Part shown: piece by piece, positions 8,025 through 18,700 of the stretch
Numbering within the stretch: the first letter of the stretch is position 1
How the letters are laid out: each line of letters begins with the position of its first letter
Source: an uncultured Vogesella sp.
GTDB taxonomy: Bacteria > Pseudomonadota > Gammaproteobacteria > Burkholderiales > Chromobacteriaceae
DNA: 24,830 bases
Direction: 5' to 3'
Assembly: GCA_946479405.1 (NCBI GenBank)
Contig: CAMLGD010000020.1
Span: forward strand, 1 to 24,830
The notes under the pieces: generated by a model
Told to the model about the DNA's origin: nothing
What the model saw: the letters and a program-made list of their open reading frames with translations, nothing else
Databases searched by the model: none
Translations under genes and position numbers: made by a program

Positions 8025-8056
8025 AAAAAAGGCGCTGCAAATGCAGCGCCTTTTTT
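8025..8056. terminator. Bidirectional intrinsic terminator between apt and the chemoreceptor gene
   Basis: The stem GGCGCTGCA (8031-8039) / TGCAGCGCC (8042-8050), with a 2-nt loop, is flanked by six A and six T. It reads as an intrinsic terminator on both strands and therefore serves the convergent apt (plus) and chemoreceptor (minus) genes. Confidence 0.93.
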
Positions 8057-8062
8057 GCGTCC

Positions 8063-8088
8063 AAGGTTGGCCGCATGCGGCCAACCTT
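8063..8088. repeat. Perfect 26-nt palindrome made of two motif copies
   Basis: AAGGTTGGCCGCA (8063-8075) meets its exact reverse complement (8076-8088) with no spacer, immediately after the chemoreceptor stop codon. It contains two copies of the window-wide 10-mer. It lacks a T-run, and the real terminator is the adjacent hairpin at 8025-8056. Confidence 0.93.
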
Positions 8089-8089
8089 G

Positions 8090-10069
8090 TTATAGCCGGA
8101 AGCGCGCCAGCAGCGCCTGCAACTCGTCTGCCAGCCGGCGCAGTTCGCCCACCGCGCTGTTGGCGTGCTGCAGCGAGGCGTCGGTGTCGTCGGTCATGGC
8201 GTGGATGTGTTCGATGTGGTGTGCGATCTCGCGGCTGGCGCCGGATTGCTCGGCGGTGGCCTGGGCGATGTCGGTAACCGTGCCGAGCACACCACGGTTG
8301 TGCTCGCGGATCTGCTCGATGGCGCCGGCGGCACGCTCGGCCAGGGTGACGCCGTTTTCCACCTGGCGGATGGCGGCATCCATGCTGCCGGAGGCGCTGG
8401 CGGTTTCCTCCTGGATCTGGCGGATGCTGCCGGCGATTTCCACCGTGGCGCCGGCGGTGCGCTCGGCCAGTTTGCGAACCTCGTCGGCCACTACCGCAAA
8501 GCCGCGACCCTGCTCGCCGGCGCGCGCGGCCTCGATGGCGGCGTTCAGCGCCAGCAGATTGGTCTGTTCGGCGATGTCCTTGATCACCTGCACGATGCCG
8601 CTGATCTGGGTAGAGCGGTTTTCCAGGTGTTCCAGCACATTGCCGACGCTGCGGATGGTGTCGGCGATGCGGCCGATTTCGCGGGCGGTGGAGTGCACGC
8701 TATCGGCCACCTGTTCCGCTTCGTCGCCGGCATCGTGTACCGCGCGCTCAGCCTGGTTGGCGGCTTCGGCAATGCGGCCAATGCTGCTGGACAGTTGCGC
8801 CACGCTGCTGGCGGTAGAGGTGGCGGCGCGCGCCTGCTGCCCGGAATGGGTGCTGATGTCGCTGGTCTCGCTGGCTAGCGCCGCCACCGCGTCGTGTACC
8901 TGCTCGGTACGCTCGCGCACCTCCAGCAGCATCTGGCGCAGCGACTGACTGAAGCGGTTGAAGGCGCCGGCCGAGGCGCCGATCTCGTCCTGGCCGCTGA
9001 TCGCCAGCTGGCGGGTGAGGTCGCCGTCACCGCTGGATAGCTCGGACAGCGCGGTCTGCAGCCGGCTCAGTGGTGCGATCAGCCGCCCCAGCAGTAGCCC
9101 CAGCGCCAGCAGGATGATGGGCAGCGCCGCCAGGCTGAGCAGCGCCGATTTGATGATGGCGGCGCGGGTGTCGGCAAAGGCGCTGTGCTGCGGAATGGAA
9201 ATGCGCAGCGCCCACGGGTGGGCGGTGCGGCCAACCTGGATCGGCTGGATGAAATGCAGGCTGTCGTCAGCGCGGTAGTCGAAGGCCTGGCCACCGCGAA
9301 TCGCCGCCCTGGCGGCATCGGGTAGCGTGGCATCGGCCTTGCCGACGCTGCTCTTGTCCGGTGCGCCCAGGATCAGGCCGCTGTTGGCGTAGATGGTCAT
9401 GTAGCCATCGCCATACGGATGTACGGCATTGGCCAACTGCTGCAGCTGCCCCAGTCCCATGTCCAGTCCGGCGACACCGGCGAACTGGCCGTGGCGCAGT
9501 ACCGGGTAGGACAGGGTGGCCATCAGCACCTTGATGTCACGGTCTTCGTACGGCTCGGTCAGTACCGGCTGGCGCAGGTTTTTGGGGCCGGCGTAGTACT
9601 CGTCGCCATCGACATTGTCGGCACCCCATACCACGCCTTCCTTGCCTTCTTTGCGGTACCAGTACACCCCGGCGCGGCCGTTGGCGCCGTTTTCCGGCTT
9701 GCCGGCCAGTTCGCTATCGCGCTGGTCCAGGGTATTGGGCTCCCATAGCGTGAAGATGCCGACAGCCTCCGGGTGCTGCGGCAGCTGCGCGCGCGTCTGG
9801 GCGCTGGCCAGCTGGCGCGGTTGCGGCGCAGCGCTGTCCGGCAGTGCCTGCATGGCGGCGGCCAACCCTTCCACCGCGGTGTAGCTGCGCTCCAGCAGCA
9901 TGCTGAGCTTGTTGGCCTCGCCCTGTGCCTGGGTGCGCGCCTGTTGCAATACGCTGTCTTCGGCTTGTTGTAGTGCCAGCCAGCTGTTCAGGCCGGTGAT
10001 GGCGGCAAAGCCGATCAGTACCAGCAGGCCGGCCCCCGTCAGCAGCTTGGCCTTGATACTCTTGGGCAT
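8090..10069 (-). CDS. Methyl-accepting chemotaxis protein with periplasmic Cache-type sensor
   Basis: Transmembrane chemoreceptor of 659 residues that signals to CheA/CheW. TM1 is at about 8-30 ([16 protein letters not shown]). A periplasmic region of about 270 residues resembles dCache_1 ([36 protein letters not shown]). TM2 is at about 303-325 ([19 protein letters not shown]). A HAMP domain ends near 385, followed by the coiled-coil signalling domain with the conserved tip [19 protein letters not shown] and [17 protein letters not shown]. It ends LLARFRL, without a CheR-tethering pentapeptide. GGAG lies 8 nt before the ATG at 10069. It stands alone between apt and murA. The ligand is unknown; the exact amino-acid-binding signature of dCache_1AA is not cleanly matched. 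Confidence 0.93.
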   Translation of the reverse strand: MPKSIKAKLLTGAGLLVLIGFAAITGLNSWLALQQAEDSVLQQARTQAQGEANKLSMLLERSYTAVEGLAAAMQALPDSAAPQPRQLASAQTRAQLPQHPEAVGIFTLWEPNTLDQRDSELAGKPENGANGRAGVYWYRKEGKEGVVWGADNVDGDEYYAGPKNLRQPVLTEPYEDRDIKVLMATLSYPVLRHGQFAGVAGLDMGLGQLQQLANAVHPYGDGYMTIYANSGLILGAPDKSSVGKADATLPDAARAAIRGGQAFDYRADDSLHFIQPIQVGRTAHPWALRISIPQHSAFADTRAAIIKSALLSLAALPIILLALGLLLGRLIAPLSRLQTALSELSSGDGDLTRQLAISGQDEIGASAGAFNRFSQSLRQMLLEVRERTEQVHDAVAALASETSDISTHSGQQARAATSTASSVAQLSSSIGRIAEAANQAERAVHDAGDEAEQVADSVHSTAREIGRIADTIRSVGNVLEHLENRSTQISGIVQVIKDIAEQTNLLALNAAIEAARAGEQGRGFAVVADEVRKLAERTAGATVEIAGSIRQIQEETASASGSMDAAIRQVENGVTLAERAAGAIEQIREHNRGVLGTVTDIAQATAEQSGASREIAHHIEHIHAMTDDTDASLQHANSAVGELRRLADELQALLARFRL

Positions 10070-10221
10070 GCTGTTTCTCCGTGTTTAATTTAATCAATGC
10101 CAATTTCTGTCAGGGGGCTTTGCTAGGCAGTCTTGCGACATTTTCAGGTCGAAACTATTATTGTTTGATCAAATTATGGTAAACGCGGGATGGAATTCAG
10201 CAAAGCCTTATCTGTATGTTT

Positions 10222-10249
10222 AAAAAAATAAAAGCCCCTTGCGGGGCTT
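10222..10249 (-). terminator. Intrinsic terminator of murA
   Basis: On the minus strand AAGCCCC (10243-10249) pairs with GGGGCTT (10232-10238) across a 4-nt loop, followed by TTTATTTTTTTA. It lies 24 nt after the murA stop. The rest of the 204-nt gap to the chemoreceptor gene (10070-10221) is AT-rich and must hold that gene's promoter, but I could not identify a clear sigma-70 or sigma-28 pair. Confidence 0.9.
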
Positions 10250-10273
10250 GGTGTGGTATCCGTGGGCCGGAAG

Positions 10274-11784
<1,511 letters not shown>

Positions 11785-11854
11785 GGAAGTATCCTGTCTG
11801 AAAGCTATTGTTGTCGGTGCGCGGCGTGCTGCCGCGCGGCCGGATATAACGTCG

Positions 11855-12610
11855 TTACTGGCGTAATTTGTAACCGCTGCGCAGCAAATGCAAGGCCCAG
11901 GTGGACAGTAGCAGGAAGCTGCCGCCCACCACCGCTGCGGCCAACCACGGCGAGACATCAGCCTGGCCGAAGAAGCCGTAGCGGAAGCCGTCGATCATGT
12001 AGAACACCGGGTTCAGGTGCGAGATGGCTTTCCACAGCGGCGGCAGGCCGGCGATGGAATAGAACACACCGGAAAGGAACGTCAGCGGCATGATGATGAA
12101 GTTCTGGAACGCGGCCAACTGGTCGAACTTATCCGCCCAGATGCCGGCGATGATGCCCAGCGTGCCCAGTACGCCGCAGCCCAGGGCGGCAAACAGCAGC
12201 ACCCACAGCGGGTTGGCCGGCAGCGGCAGGCCGAACCAGGCGGTGACCAGCAGCACACCGGCGCCTACCACCATGCCGCGCACCACCGAAGCCAGCAGGT
12301 AGGCGGCGAAAAATTCCAGCGCCGACAGCGGCGGCAGCAGCAGGAACACGATATTGCCGGTGATCTTGGACTGGATCAGGCTGGACGAGCTATTGGCAAA
12401 GGCGTTCTGCGCCATCGACATCATCGCCAGACCGGGAATCAGGAACGCGGTGTAGCTCACGCCGGGGTAGGCCTCCACATGCCGAGACAGCACGTGCGAG
12501 AAGATCAGCTGGTACAACAGGGCGGTGAGCACCGGCGCGGCCACGGTCTGGAACGCCACCTTCCAGAAGCGCAGGATTTCTTTCTTGAACAGGGTAAGGA
12601 AGCCTTGCAT
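11855..12610 (-). CDS. ABC-2 type transporter permease (YadH-like)
   Basis: Membrane subunit of an ABC exporter, 251 residues with six predicted segments, including VAAPVLTALLYQLIF, AYLLASVVRGMVVGAGVLLV and FIIMPLTFLSGVFYSI. The stretch TFLSGVFYS and NPVFYMIDGFRYGFFG mark the ABC2_membrane family that includes YadH and NodJ. It starts at the ATG at 12610, whose A is shared with the stop codon of the ATPase gene (TGATG), so the two are translationally coupled; a GTG one codon upstream is less likely. The pair lies just upstream of bolA-murA, as in other betaproteobacteria, where Mla lipid-transport genes are often nearby. The substrate is unknown. Confidence 0.92.
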   Translation of the reverse strand: MQGFLTLFKKEILRFWKVAFQTVAAPVLTALLYQLIFSHVLSRHVEAYPGVSYTAFLIPGLAMMSMAQNAFANSSSSLIQSKITGNIVFLLLPPLSALEFFAAYLLASVVRGMVVGAGVLLVTAWFGLPLPANPLWVLLFAALGCGVLGTLGIIAGIWADKFDQLAAFQNFIIMPLTFLSGVFYSIAGLPPLWKAISHLNPVFYMIDGFRYGFFGQADVSPWLAAAVVGGSFLLLSTWALHLLRSGYKLRQ

Positions 12611-13515
12611 CACTGCTTACCCCCGTGCATCAGTTCCACGAATACCTGCTCCAGATCGGTTTCATGCACCGATAGTTCGCGCACGTCCACCGCGGCCAGG
12701 CGCAGCTCGCGCAGCACGTCCTCCAGGCGGGCGATGTCGGGCAGGGTCAGTAGTTGTCTGCCGTCCACTTCGCGCGCCTGGAAATCTGCGGCCAACGTTG
12801 CCGGCAGCGGGGCGGACAATTTCAGCGCAATCTCGCGGCTGGCACTGCGGGCCAAGAGCTTGTCCTTGGCTTCCAGCGCGATCAGCTTGCCCTTTTTCAT
12901 CATGGCGATGCGGCTGCACAGCGTTTCGGCTTCTTCCAGGTAATGCGTGGTCAGCACGATAGTGTGGCCGGCGTCGTTCAGCTCCTGCACAAACGCCCAC
13001 AGGCTCTGGCGCAGTTCCACATCCACACCGGCGGTGGGTTCGTCCAGCACGATCACCGGCGGGCGGTGCACCAGCGCCTGCGCCACCATCACCCGGCGCT
13101 TCATGCCACCGGACAGTGCACGCATATTGGTATTGGCCTTGTCGGTCAGTCCCAGCTTGAACAGCAGTTCGTCGACCCAGGCATCGTTGTGGCGGATACC
13201 GAAATAGCCGGATTGGAAGATCAGCGTTTCGCGCACGGTGAAGAACGGGTCGAACACCAGTTCCTGTGGCACCACCCCCAGCTGCATGCGTGCGGCGCGC
13301 GTTTCGGTCACGGCGTCGTGGCCCATGATGCGGATGCGGCCACTGTCCGGGCGCGACAGGCCGCCCATGGCGGAAATCAGGGTGGTTTTGCCGGCGCCGT
13401 TGGGGCCGAGCAGGGCAAAGAACTCGCCGTGGGCAACCGTGAAGCTGATGTCATCCAGGGCCTGCAGCGTGCCAAAACGCTTGCTGACCGACTCGATGCT
13501 AATCGCGTGGCTCAT
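12610..13515 (-). CDS. ABC transporter ATP-binding protein (YadG-like)
   Basis: ATPase subunit of the ABC-2 exporter encoded next to it, 301 residues. Walker A is LLGPNGAGKTTL, the Q-loop is VVPQE, the signature LSGGMKRRV, Walker B VIVLDEPTAGVD, and the switch histidine TTHYLEEAE. The roughly 70-residue C-terminal extension after the nucleotide-binding domain is usual for this subfamily (CcmA/NodI/YadG-like). The start at 13515 has only a weak ribosome binding site. A -10-like TATACT lies upstream on the minus strand (13552-13557) without a clear -35. It is probably the first gene of ATPase-permease-bolA-murA. Confidence 0.94.
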   Translation of the reverse strand: MSHAISIESVSKRFGTLQALDDISFTVAHGEFFALLGPNGAGKTTLISAMGGLSRPDSGRIRIMGHDAVTETRAARMQLGVVPQELVFDPFFTVRETLIFQSGYFGIRHNDAWVDELLFKLGLTDKANTNMRALSGGMKRRVMVAQALVHRPPVIVLDEPTAGVDVELRQSLWAFVQELNDAGHTIVLTTHYLEEAETLCSRIAMMKKGKLIALEAKDKLLARSASREIALKLSAPLPATLAADFQAREVDGRQLLTLPDIARLEDVLRELRLAAVDVRELSVHETDLEQVFVELMHGGKQ

Positions 13516-13563
13516 TGATGTCTGGGGATTGTAAATACGGGAAAGGCCGGCAGTATACGCGAA

Positions 13564-14211
13564 TCAGGGCTCCACTGCAGGGGCATCTAGCCAGCAGTGA
13601 TCACGGAAAATCCCTACAAAATAAGGGCTTAACAGATTGCAGACATGCTGGTGAACAGTGTTGTCTTCCGGATTGATCATCCAGCTATGACATAGCCCGC
13701 CGTACAGCGAGTGCAGCCCCAGCGCCGCCAGCCGCGGCTGAATGCCGTCACGCAGCTGGCCGGCCTGGGCGGCTTCCTCCAGCACCTGCTGCAGCATGCT
13801 CTGTTTTTCCTGCGTCCAGCTGATCTGTTCCAGCAGCAGCGGCGCCATCTCGCCGACCTGCTCGCAGCCGATATGGTGAATGCCGCAGATGCGGCGCAGC
13901 CGCTCGTTGCTGCGCACCAGTTCGAACATGCCGGTGGCGTGGCGCCACAGCCGCACCGCCGGGTTGATGCCGGTATCCAGCAGCAGCGCGTCCATATGTT
14001 CCAGCTCGGGCTTGATGCGGTCGCAGATGGCGGTGAACAGGGCCAGCTTGTTGTCGAAGTGCCAGTAGATCGCGCCACGGGTCAGCCCCGCCGCGGAGGC
14101 GATATCGGCCAGCGACGTAGCGGCCACGCCTTTTTCCCAGAACACGCGTTCGGCGGTATCCAGTAGCAGGTGGCGGGTTTGTTCGGCTTCTTCTCGGGTC
14201 TTGCGGGCCAT
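13564..14211 (-). CDS. TetR family repressor of the RND efflux operon (AcrR/MtrR/TtgR-like)
   Basis: A 215-residue TetR-family regulator, very likely the local repressor of the divergent efflux operon. The N-terminal helix-turn-helix reads SLADIASAAGLTRGAIYWHF, close to AcrR, TtgR and MtrR. The C-terminal part is the variable ligand-binding domain (RLRRICGIHHIGCEQ, then LHSLYGGLCHSWMI). MARKTREEAEQTRH from 14211 is the AcrR-like N-terminus; the open frame reaches 14265, but the extra residues are not family-like. The AcrR-box-like operator at 14281-14304 lies in the shared upstream region, suggesting it controls both itself and the pump. Which inducers it senses cannot be told. Confidence 0.93.
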   Translation of the reverse strand: MARKTREEAEQTRHLLLDTAERVFWEKGVAATSLADIASAAGLTRGAIYWHFDNKLALFTAICDRIKPELEHMDALLLDTGINPAVRLWRHATGMFELVRSNERLRRICGIHHIGCEQVGEMAPLLLEQISWTQEKQSMLQQVLEEAAQAGQLRDGIQPRLAALGLHSLYGGLCHSWMINPEDNTVHQHVCNLLSPYFVGIFRDHCWLDAPAVEP

Positions 14212-14278
14212 GATGGGGACAGGGTTTTTGCGGCGGGCGTAAGAATAGCGATAAACGCCAGCCAACGCAGCCGCTTTG

Positions 14279-14308
14279 TTTACATACGTACACGGATGTA
14301 TGTATTAT
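14279..14308 (+). promoter_or_regulatory. Predicted promoter of the efflux operon
   Basis: TTTACA (14279-14284), 18-nt spacer, TATTAT (14303-14308). The AcrR-like operator covers the whole spacer and touches both hexamers, so repressor binding would block RNA polymerase. About 230 nt of leader then precede the adaptor gene. Confidence 0.6.
14281..14304. promoter_or_regulatory. AcrR-box-like operator
   Basis: A 24-bp inverted repeat with arms TACATAC (14281-14287) and GTATGTA (14298-14304), perfect over 7 bp and separated by 10 nt. As recalled, the E. coli AcrR operator upstream of acrAB has the same 7-bp arms and the same 10-nt spacing. It is the obvious binding site for the adjacent TetR protein. 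Confidence 0.85.
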
Positions 14309-14542
14309 TCGCCATCTTTACGCTGCTGCCAATGTTCTTATCGTTAATAACTGTCAATGACATGCGATTTACTGGCCAAGCTGGCAATATGCAGGCATGC
14401 CGATTGCAACTGCTTAAACTACTGTGAAACATGTCGGCGACCAGCCAGTTTGGCTGCTTGATTTATAGCGCCTGGCCGTAGCGTCAAAAGCCTTACTTAC
14501 CAAGCACCATCATCAGGACCCTCACCCATCAAGGAGCCCTCC

Positions 14543-15718
14543 GTGATAACCATCAAGCCTAGCCACACGCTGGTACTGCTGCCGCTGGCAGCCCTGCTTG
14601 CTGCCTGCGGCCAACAGCAGGCCCAACACGCCGGTGCCGGCGGCAATATGCCGCCGATGCCGGTGAGCGTAGTGGAAATGAAGCCGGCCGATGTGCCGGT
14701 CACCACCGAATACGTGGCTCAGACCAGCGGTTCGCGTGAAGTGGAAGTGCGCGCCCGCGTATCCGGCATCCTGCAAAAACGTGCCTATACCGAGGGCTCG
14801 GCGGTGAAAGCCGGCGAGCTGCTGTTCCAGATCGACCAGGCGCCGTACCAGGCGGCGATGGAGCAGGCCGCCGCCGCGCTGAAGCTGGAAGACGCCAAGC
14901 TGATCCGTGCACAGCAGGATTACGACCGCGTGCTGCCGCTGTTCAAGGAAAACGCCGTCAGCCAGAAAGACCGCGACGATGCGGTGGCGGCGCTGGCCAG
15001 CGCCAAGGCCTCGGTCGCCGCCGCACGCGCCGCCTTGAAGACCGCGCAAATCAACCTGGACTACACCCGGGTGACGGCGCCGATTTCCGGCATCACCAGT
15101 GCCGAGGTACGCTCCGAGGGCAGCCTGGTGCAGGCCGGCGAAGGCAGCCTGCTGACCAAGATCTCGCAACTGGATCCGATCTACGTAAAGTTCTCGCTGT
15201 CCGACAATGACGTGCTGAAGAACCAGAAACTGTCCAGCGAAGGCAAGCTGCGCCTGCCGGCCGGCAACCGCTACACCGTGTCGCTGAAGCTGCCGGATGG
15301 CAGCCAGTACGGTCGCGACGGTGTGATCGATTTTGCCGACCGCGTCATCGACCCGGCCACCGGTACCTCGGCGGCGCGCGCCACCTTTGCCAACCCGCAG
15401 AACCAGTTGCGCGCCGGCCAGTTCGTGCGTGTGGAGCTGAAAGGTGCGGTGCGCGTCAGCGCGCTGGTGGTGCCGCAGCAGGCCGTGCTGTCCACCCAGC
15501 AGGGCAAGCTGGTGTGGGTGGTGGGCAAGGACAACAAGGTGGAACCGCGTCCGCTGCAGCTGGCGGATACGCCGGCGGCCAACGGTGGTTTTATCGTGGA
15601 AAACGGACTGAAAGCCGGCGACAAGGTGATCGTGGATAATCTGATCAAGCTGCGTCCGGGGGCCAGCGTGGCGCCGCAGGCTGCCAAGGCTGCCGCTTCG
15701 GCGCCGGCACAAGGCTAA
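14543..15718 (+). CDS. RND efflux periplasmic adaptor (membrane fusion) lipoprotein, AcrA/MexA/MtrC-like
   Basis: Bridges the inner-membrane pump and the outer-membrane channel. The 391-residue product has a lipoprotein signal peptide ending in LLAAC (lipidated Cys22), then a lipoyl half-motif (EVRARVSGILQKR, EGSAVKAGELLFQID), an alpha-hairpin of about 80 residues rich in Ala (AMEQAAAALKLEDAK to ARAALKTAQINLDY), the second lipoyl half (TRVTAPISGI), a beta-barrel and a membrane-proximal domain. The start is GTG at 14543 with AAGGAG 6 nt upstream. The Cys22 codon lies in a copy of the window-wide 10-mer (14606-14615). It is first of three efflux genes, 18 nt before the pump gene. Family is certain; the exact AcrA/MexA/MtrC/AmrA orthology is open. 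Confidence 0.94.
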   Translation: MITIKPSHTLVLLPLAALLAACGQQQAQHAGAGGNMPPMPVSVVEMKPADVPVTTEYVAQTSGSREVEVRARVSGILQKRAYTEGSAVKAGELLFQIDQAPYQAAMEQAAAALKLEDAKLIRAQQDYDRVLPLFKENAVSQKDRDDAVAALASAKASVAAARAALKTAQINLDYTRVTAPISGITSAEVRSEGSLVQAGEGSLLTKISQLDPIYVKFSLSDNDVLKNQKLSSEGKLRLPAGNRYTVSLKLPDGSQYGRDGVIDFADRVIDPATGTSAARATFANPQNQLRAGQFVRVELKGAVRVSALVVPQQAVLSTQQGKLVWVVGKDNKVEPRPLQLADTPAANGGFIVENGLKAGDKVIVDNLIKLRPGASVAPQAAKAAASAPAQG

Positions 15719-15736
15719 GGCGGGGGAGCTCACACT

Positions 15737-18700
15737 ATGTTCTCAGCCTTTTTCATTCGCCGGCCGATCTTCGCGTCGGTGCTGTCCATCGTCATCGTGC
15801 TGGCCGGCTTCTTCGGCATGCGCGCGCTGCCGGTCGAACAGTACCCGCAGATCGTGCCGCCATCGGTGGCGATTACCACCGCCTATCCGGGCGCCTCGGC
15901 CGAGGTGATCGCCGAGACCGTGGCCTCGCCGCTGGAGCAGGCCATCAACGGCGTGGACGACATGCTGTACCTGCAGTCGTCCAGCGCCAGTAACGGCCGG
16001 CTGACGGTGACGGTGACCTTCAAGATCGGCACCAATCCGGACCAGGCCGCCATCAACGTCAACAACCGCGTGCAGTCGGCGCTGACCACCCTGCCGGAAG
16101 AAGTGCGCCGCCAGGGCGTGAACGTGCGCAAGCAGGCGGCAACCTTCCTGCAGGTGGTGGCGCTGTATTCGCCGGACCAGCGCTTCGACACCCTGTTCAT
16201 GAGCAACTACGCGCTGCTTAACGTGGTGGACGAACTGAAGCGCATTCCGGGCGTGGGCCAGGTGACCAACTTTGCCGGCCAGGACTACGCCATGCGCATC
16301 TGGCTGAAGCCGGACCGGCTGGCACAACTGGGCATGACGCCAAGCGATGTGGCCAAGGCCATTCGCGAGCAGAACGCGCAGTTTGCCGCCGGCAAGATCG
16401 GCGCCACGCCGACCGAGGGCAAGCCTGATTTCACCTACACCATCACCACCCAGGGTCGTTTCACCGACGCCGCCGAGTTCGAGAACATCATCCTGCGCGC
16501 CGGTAGCGAAGGCGCCAAGGTGCGGCTGAAGGACGTGGCACGGGTGGAGCTGGGCGCGTTGTCGTACGACTTCTTCGGCAAGTACAACGGCAAGTCCACC
16601 ATCCCGATCGGTATCAACCTGGCGCCGGGCGCCAACCAGCTGGACACCGCCAAGGCAGTGGAAGCCAAGATGGCCGAGTTGGCCGCACGCTTCCCGCAGG
16701 GGCTGTCCTACACCATCCCGTACGACACCACCCGCTTCGTGGAAGTGTCGATCGAGGAAGTGGTGAAGACGCTGGGCGAAGCGATGGTGCTGGTGTTCGC
16801 GGTGGTGTACCTGTTCCTGCAGAACTGGCGCGCCACGCTGATCCCGGGTCTGGCAGTGCCGGTGTCCATCGTCGGCACCTTTGCCGGCATGTATCTGCTG
16901 GGCTATTCCATCAACACCCTGACACTGTTCGGCATGGTGCTGGCGATCGGTATCGTGGTCGATGATGCCATCGTGGTGCTGGAGAACGTCGAGCGCATCA
17001 TGATGCAGGAGGGCAAGCCGCCGTATGAAGCCACCCTGCAGGCGATGAAGGAAGTCAGCGGTCCGGTGGTCGCCATCGTGCTGGTGCTGTGTGCGGTGTT
17101 CATCCCGGTTGCGTTCCTCGGTGGTATCGCCGGCGAGATGTATCGCCAGTTCGCCATCACCATCGCCATCTCGGTGACCATCTCCGGCATCGTGGCGCTG
17201 ACGCTGACCCCGGCGCTGTGCGCGTTGATGCTCAAGCCGGAGCACCAGCACAGCAACCGTTTCTTCGAAGCCTTCAACCGCTTCTTCGACCGCCTCACCA
17301 GCCGCTACAGCCGTGGCGTGGCCTTCCTGCTGCGCCGCGCGGTGCTGGCGATGGTCATCTTCGGCGTACTGATCGGCGCCTCGGTATGGCTGTTCAAGCT
17401 GGTGCCGTCGTCGCTGGCGCCGGAAGAAGACCAGGGCTACGTGATTGCCGCCACCATCCTGCCGGACGGTGCCGCCATCAACCGTACGCTGGGCGTGATG
17501 AACAGCTTCGACAAGCAGATTGCGGCCAACCCGGCGGTGAAGGACGTGATGAGCTTTGCCGGTTTCGACATCCTGTCCGGCTCCAACCGCAGCAACACCG
17601 GCGTGACCTTCATCACCCTCAAGCCGTGGAACGAGCGCCATGCGCCGGGCCTGTCGGCGCAGGCGGTGGTGGGTGACGTGTTCGGCAAGGGTATGCGCGT
17701 ACCGGAAGGCCTGGTGCTGGCATTCAACCCGCCGCCGATTTCCGGCATGTCGTCTACCGGCGGTTTTGAAGCCTACCTGCAGAACCGTGCCGGTGCGTCT
17801 TCCGGCGAGCTGGCCGGCCTGGCGCAGAAGCTGATGATGGAAGCGGCCAAGCGGCCGGAGCTGGCCGGGGTGCAGACCACCTTCTCCGCCAACGTGCCGC
17901 AGCTGAACGTGAAGCTGGACCGCGACAAGGCCAAGGCACTGGGCGTGGCGGTGAGCGATGTGTTTGATGTCATGAGCAGCACTTTCGGCTCGCTGTACGT
18001 CAATGACTTCAGCAAGTTCGGCCGCATCTTTACCGTGCAGCTGCAGTCCGAGGCCAACTATCGCGACAGCGTGGCGGACTTGTCCAATGTGTTCGTGCGC
18101 TCCAGCAGCGGGCAGATGATTCCGCTCACCAGCCTGGTGACGGTGGAGCAGCGTACCGGTCCGGAAATCGTCGAACGCTACAACGCCTTCCCGTCCGCCA
18201 AGTTCGTCGGCGGTCCGGCACCGGGCTACAGCTCGGGCCAGGCACTGGCAGCGATGGAGCAGGTAGCGAAGGAAGTGCTGCCTGACGGCTACACCCTGGC
18301 GTGGACCGGCTCGGCGTTCCAGGAAAAATCCACCGGCGGTTCCTCGTCGATGGTGTTCGTAGTGGCGCTGGTGATGGTGTTCCTGATCCTGGCGGCGCAG
18401 TACGAGCGCTGGAGCCTGCCGATCGCGGTGCTGACCGCGGTGCCGTTCGCGGTGTTCGGCGCGCTGCTGGCGACCTGGCTGCGCGGCCTCGCCAACGACG
18501 TCTACTTCCAGGTAGCGCTGGTGACGCTGATCGGTCTGGCGGCCAAGAACGCCATTCTGATCGTGGAGTTCGCGGTGCTGAAGATGGAAGAAGGCATGCC
18601 GCTGGGGCAGGCAGCCATCGAGGCGGCCAAGCTGCGCTTCCGCCCGATTGTGATGACCTCGCTGGCCTTCATCCTGGGTTGCGTGCCGCTGGCGATTTCC

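Larger units (their letters stand above)
14212..14542. other. Divergent regulatory region, tetR to efflux operon (331 nt)
   Basis: Contains the AcrR-like operator and efflux promoter near 14279-14308, then about 230 nt of leader before the adaptor start. The leader is noticeably more AT-rich than the flanking genes. It holds a weak hairpin (CAGCCA / TGGCTG near 14445) and a 31-codon open frame from an ATG at 14332 with no ribosome binding site, which I do not consider a gene. The long leader is compatible with extra post-transcriptional control, but nothing specific is recognisable. Confidence 0.6.

Noticed and set aside
10070..10221. Sigma-28 (flagellar) promoter before the chemoreceptor gene
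   Set aside because: No GCCGATAA-like -10 with a TAAA at proper spacing was found; no good sigma-70 pair either.
14332..14427. Possible 31-codon leader peptide upstream of the efflux adaptor
   Set aside because: No Shine-Dalgarno, no codon bias, no regulatory stem that it would control; probably chance in an AT-rich leader.
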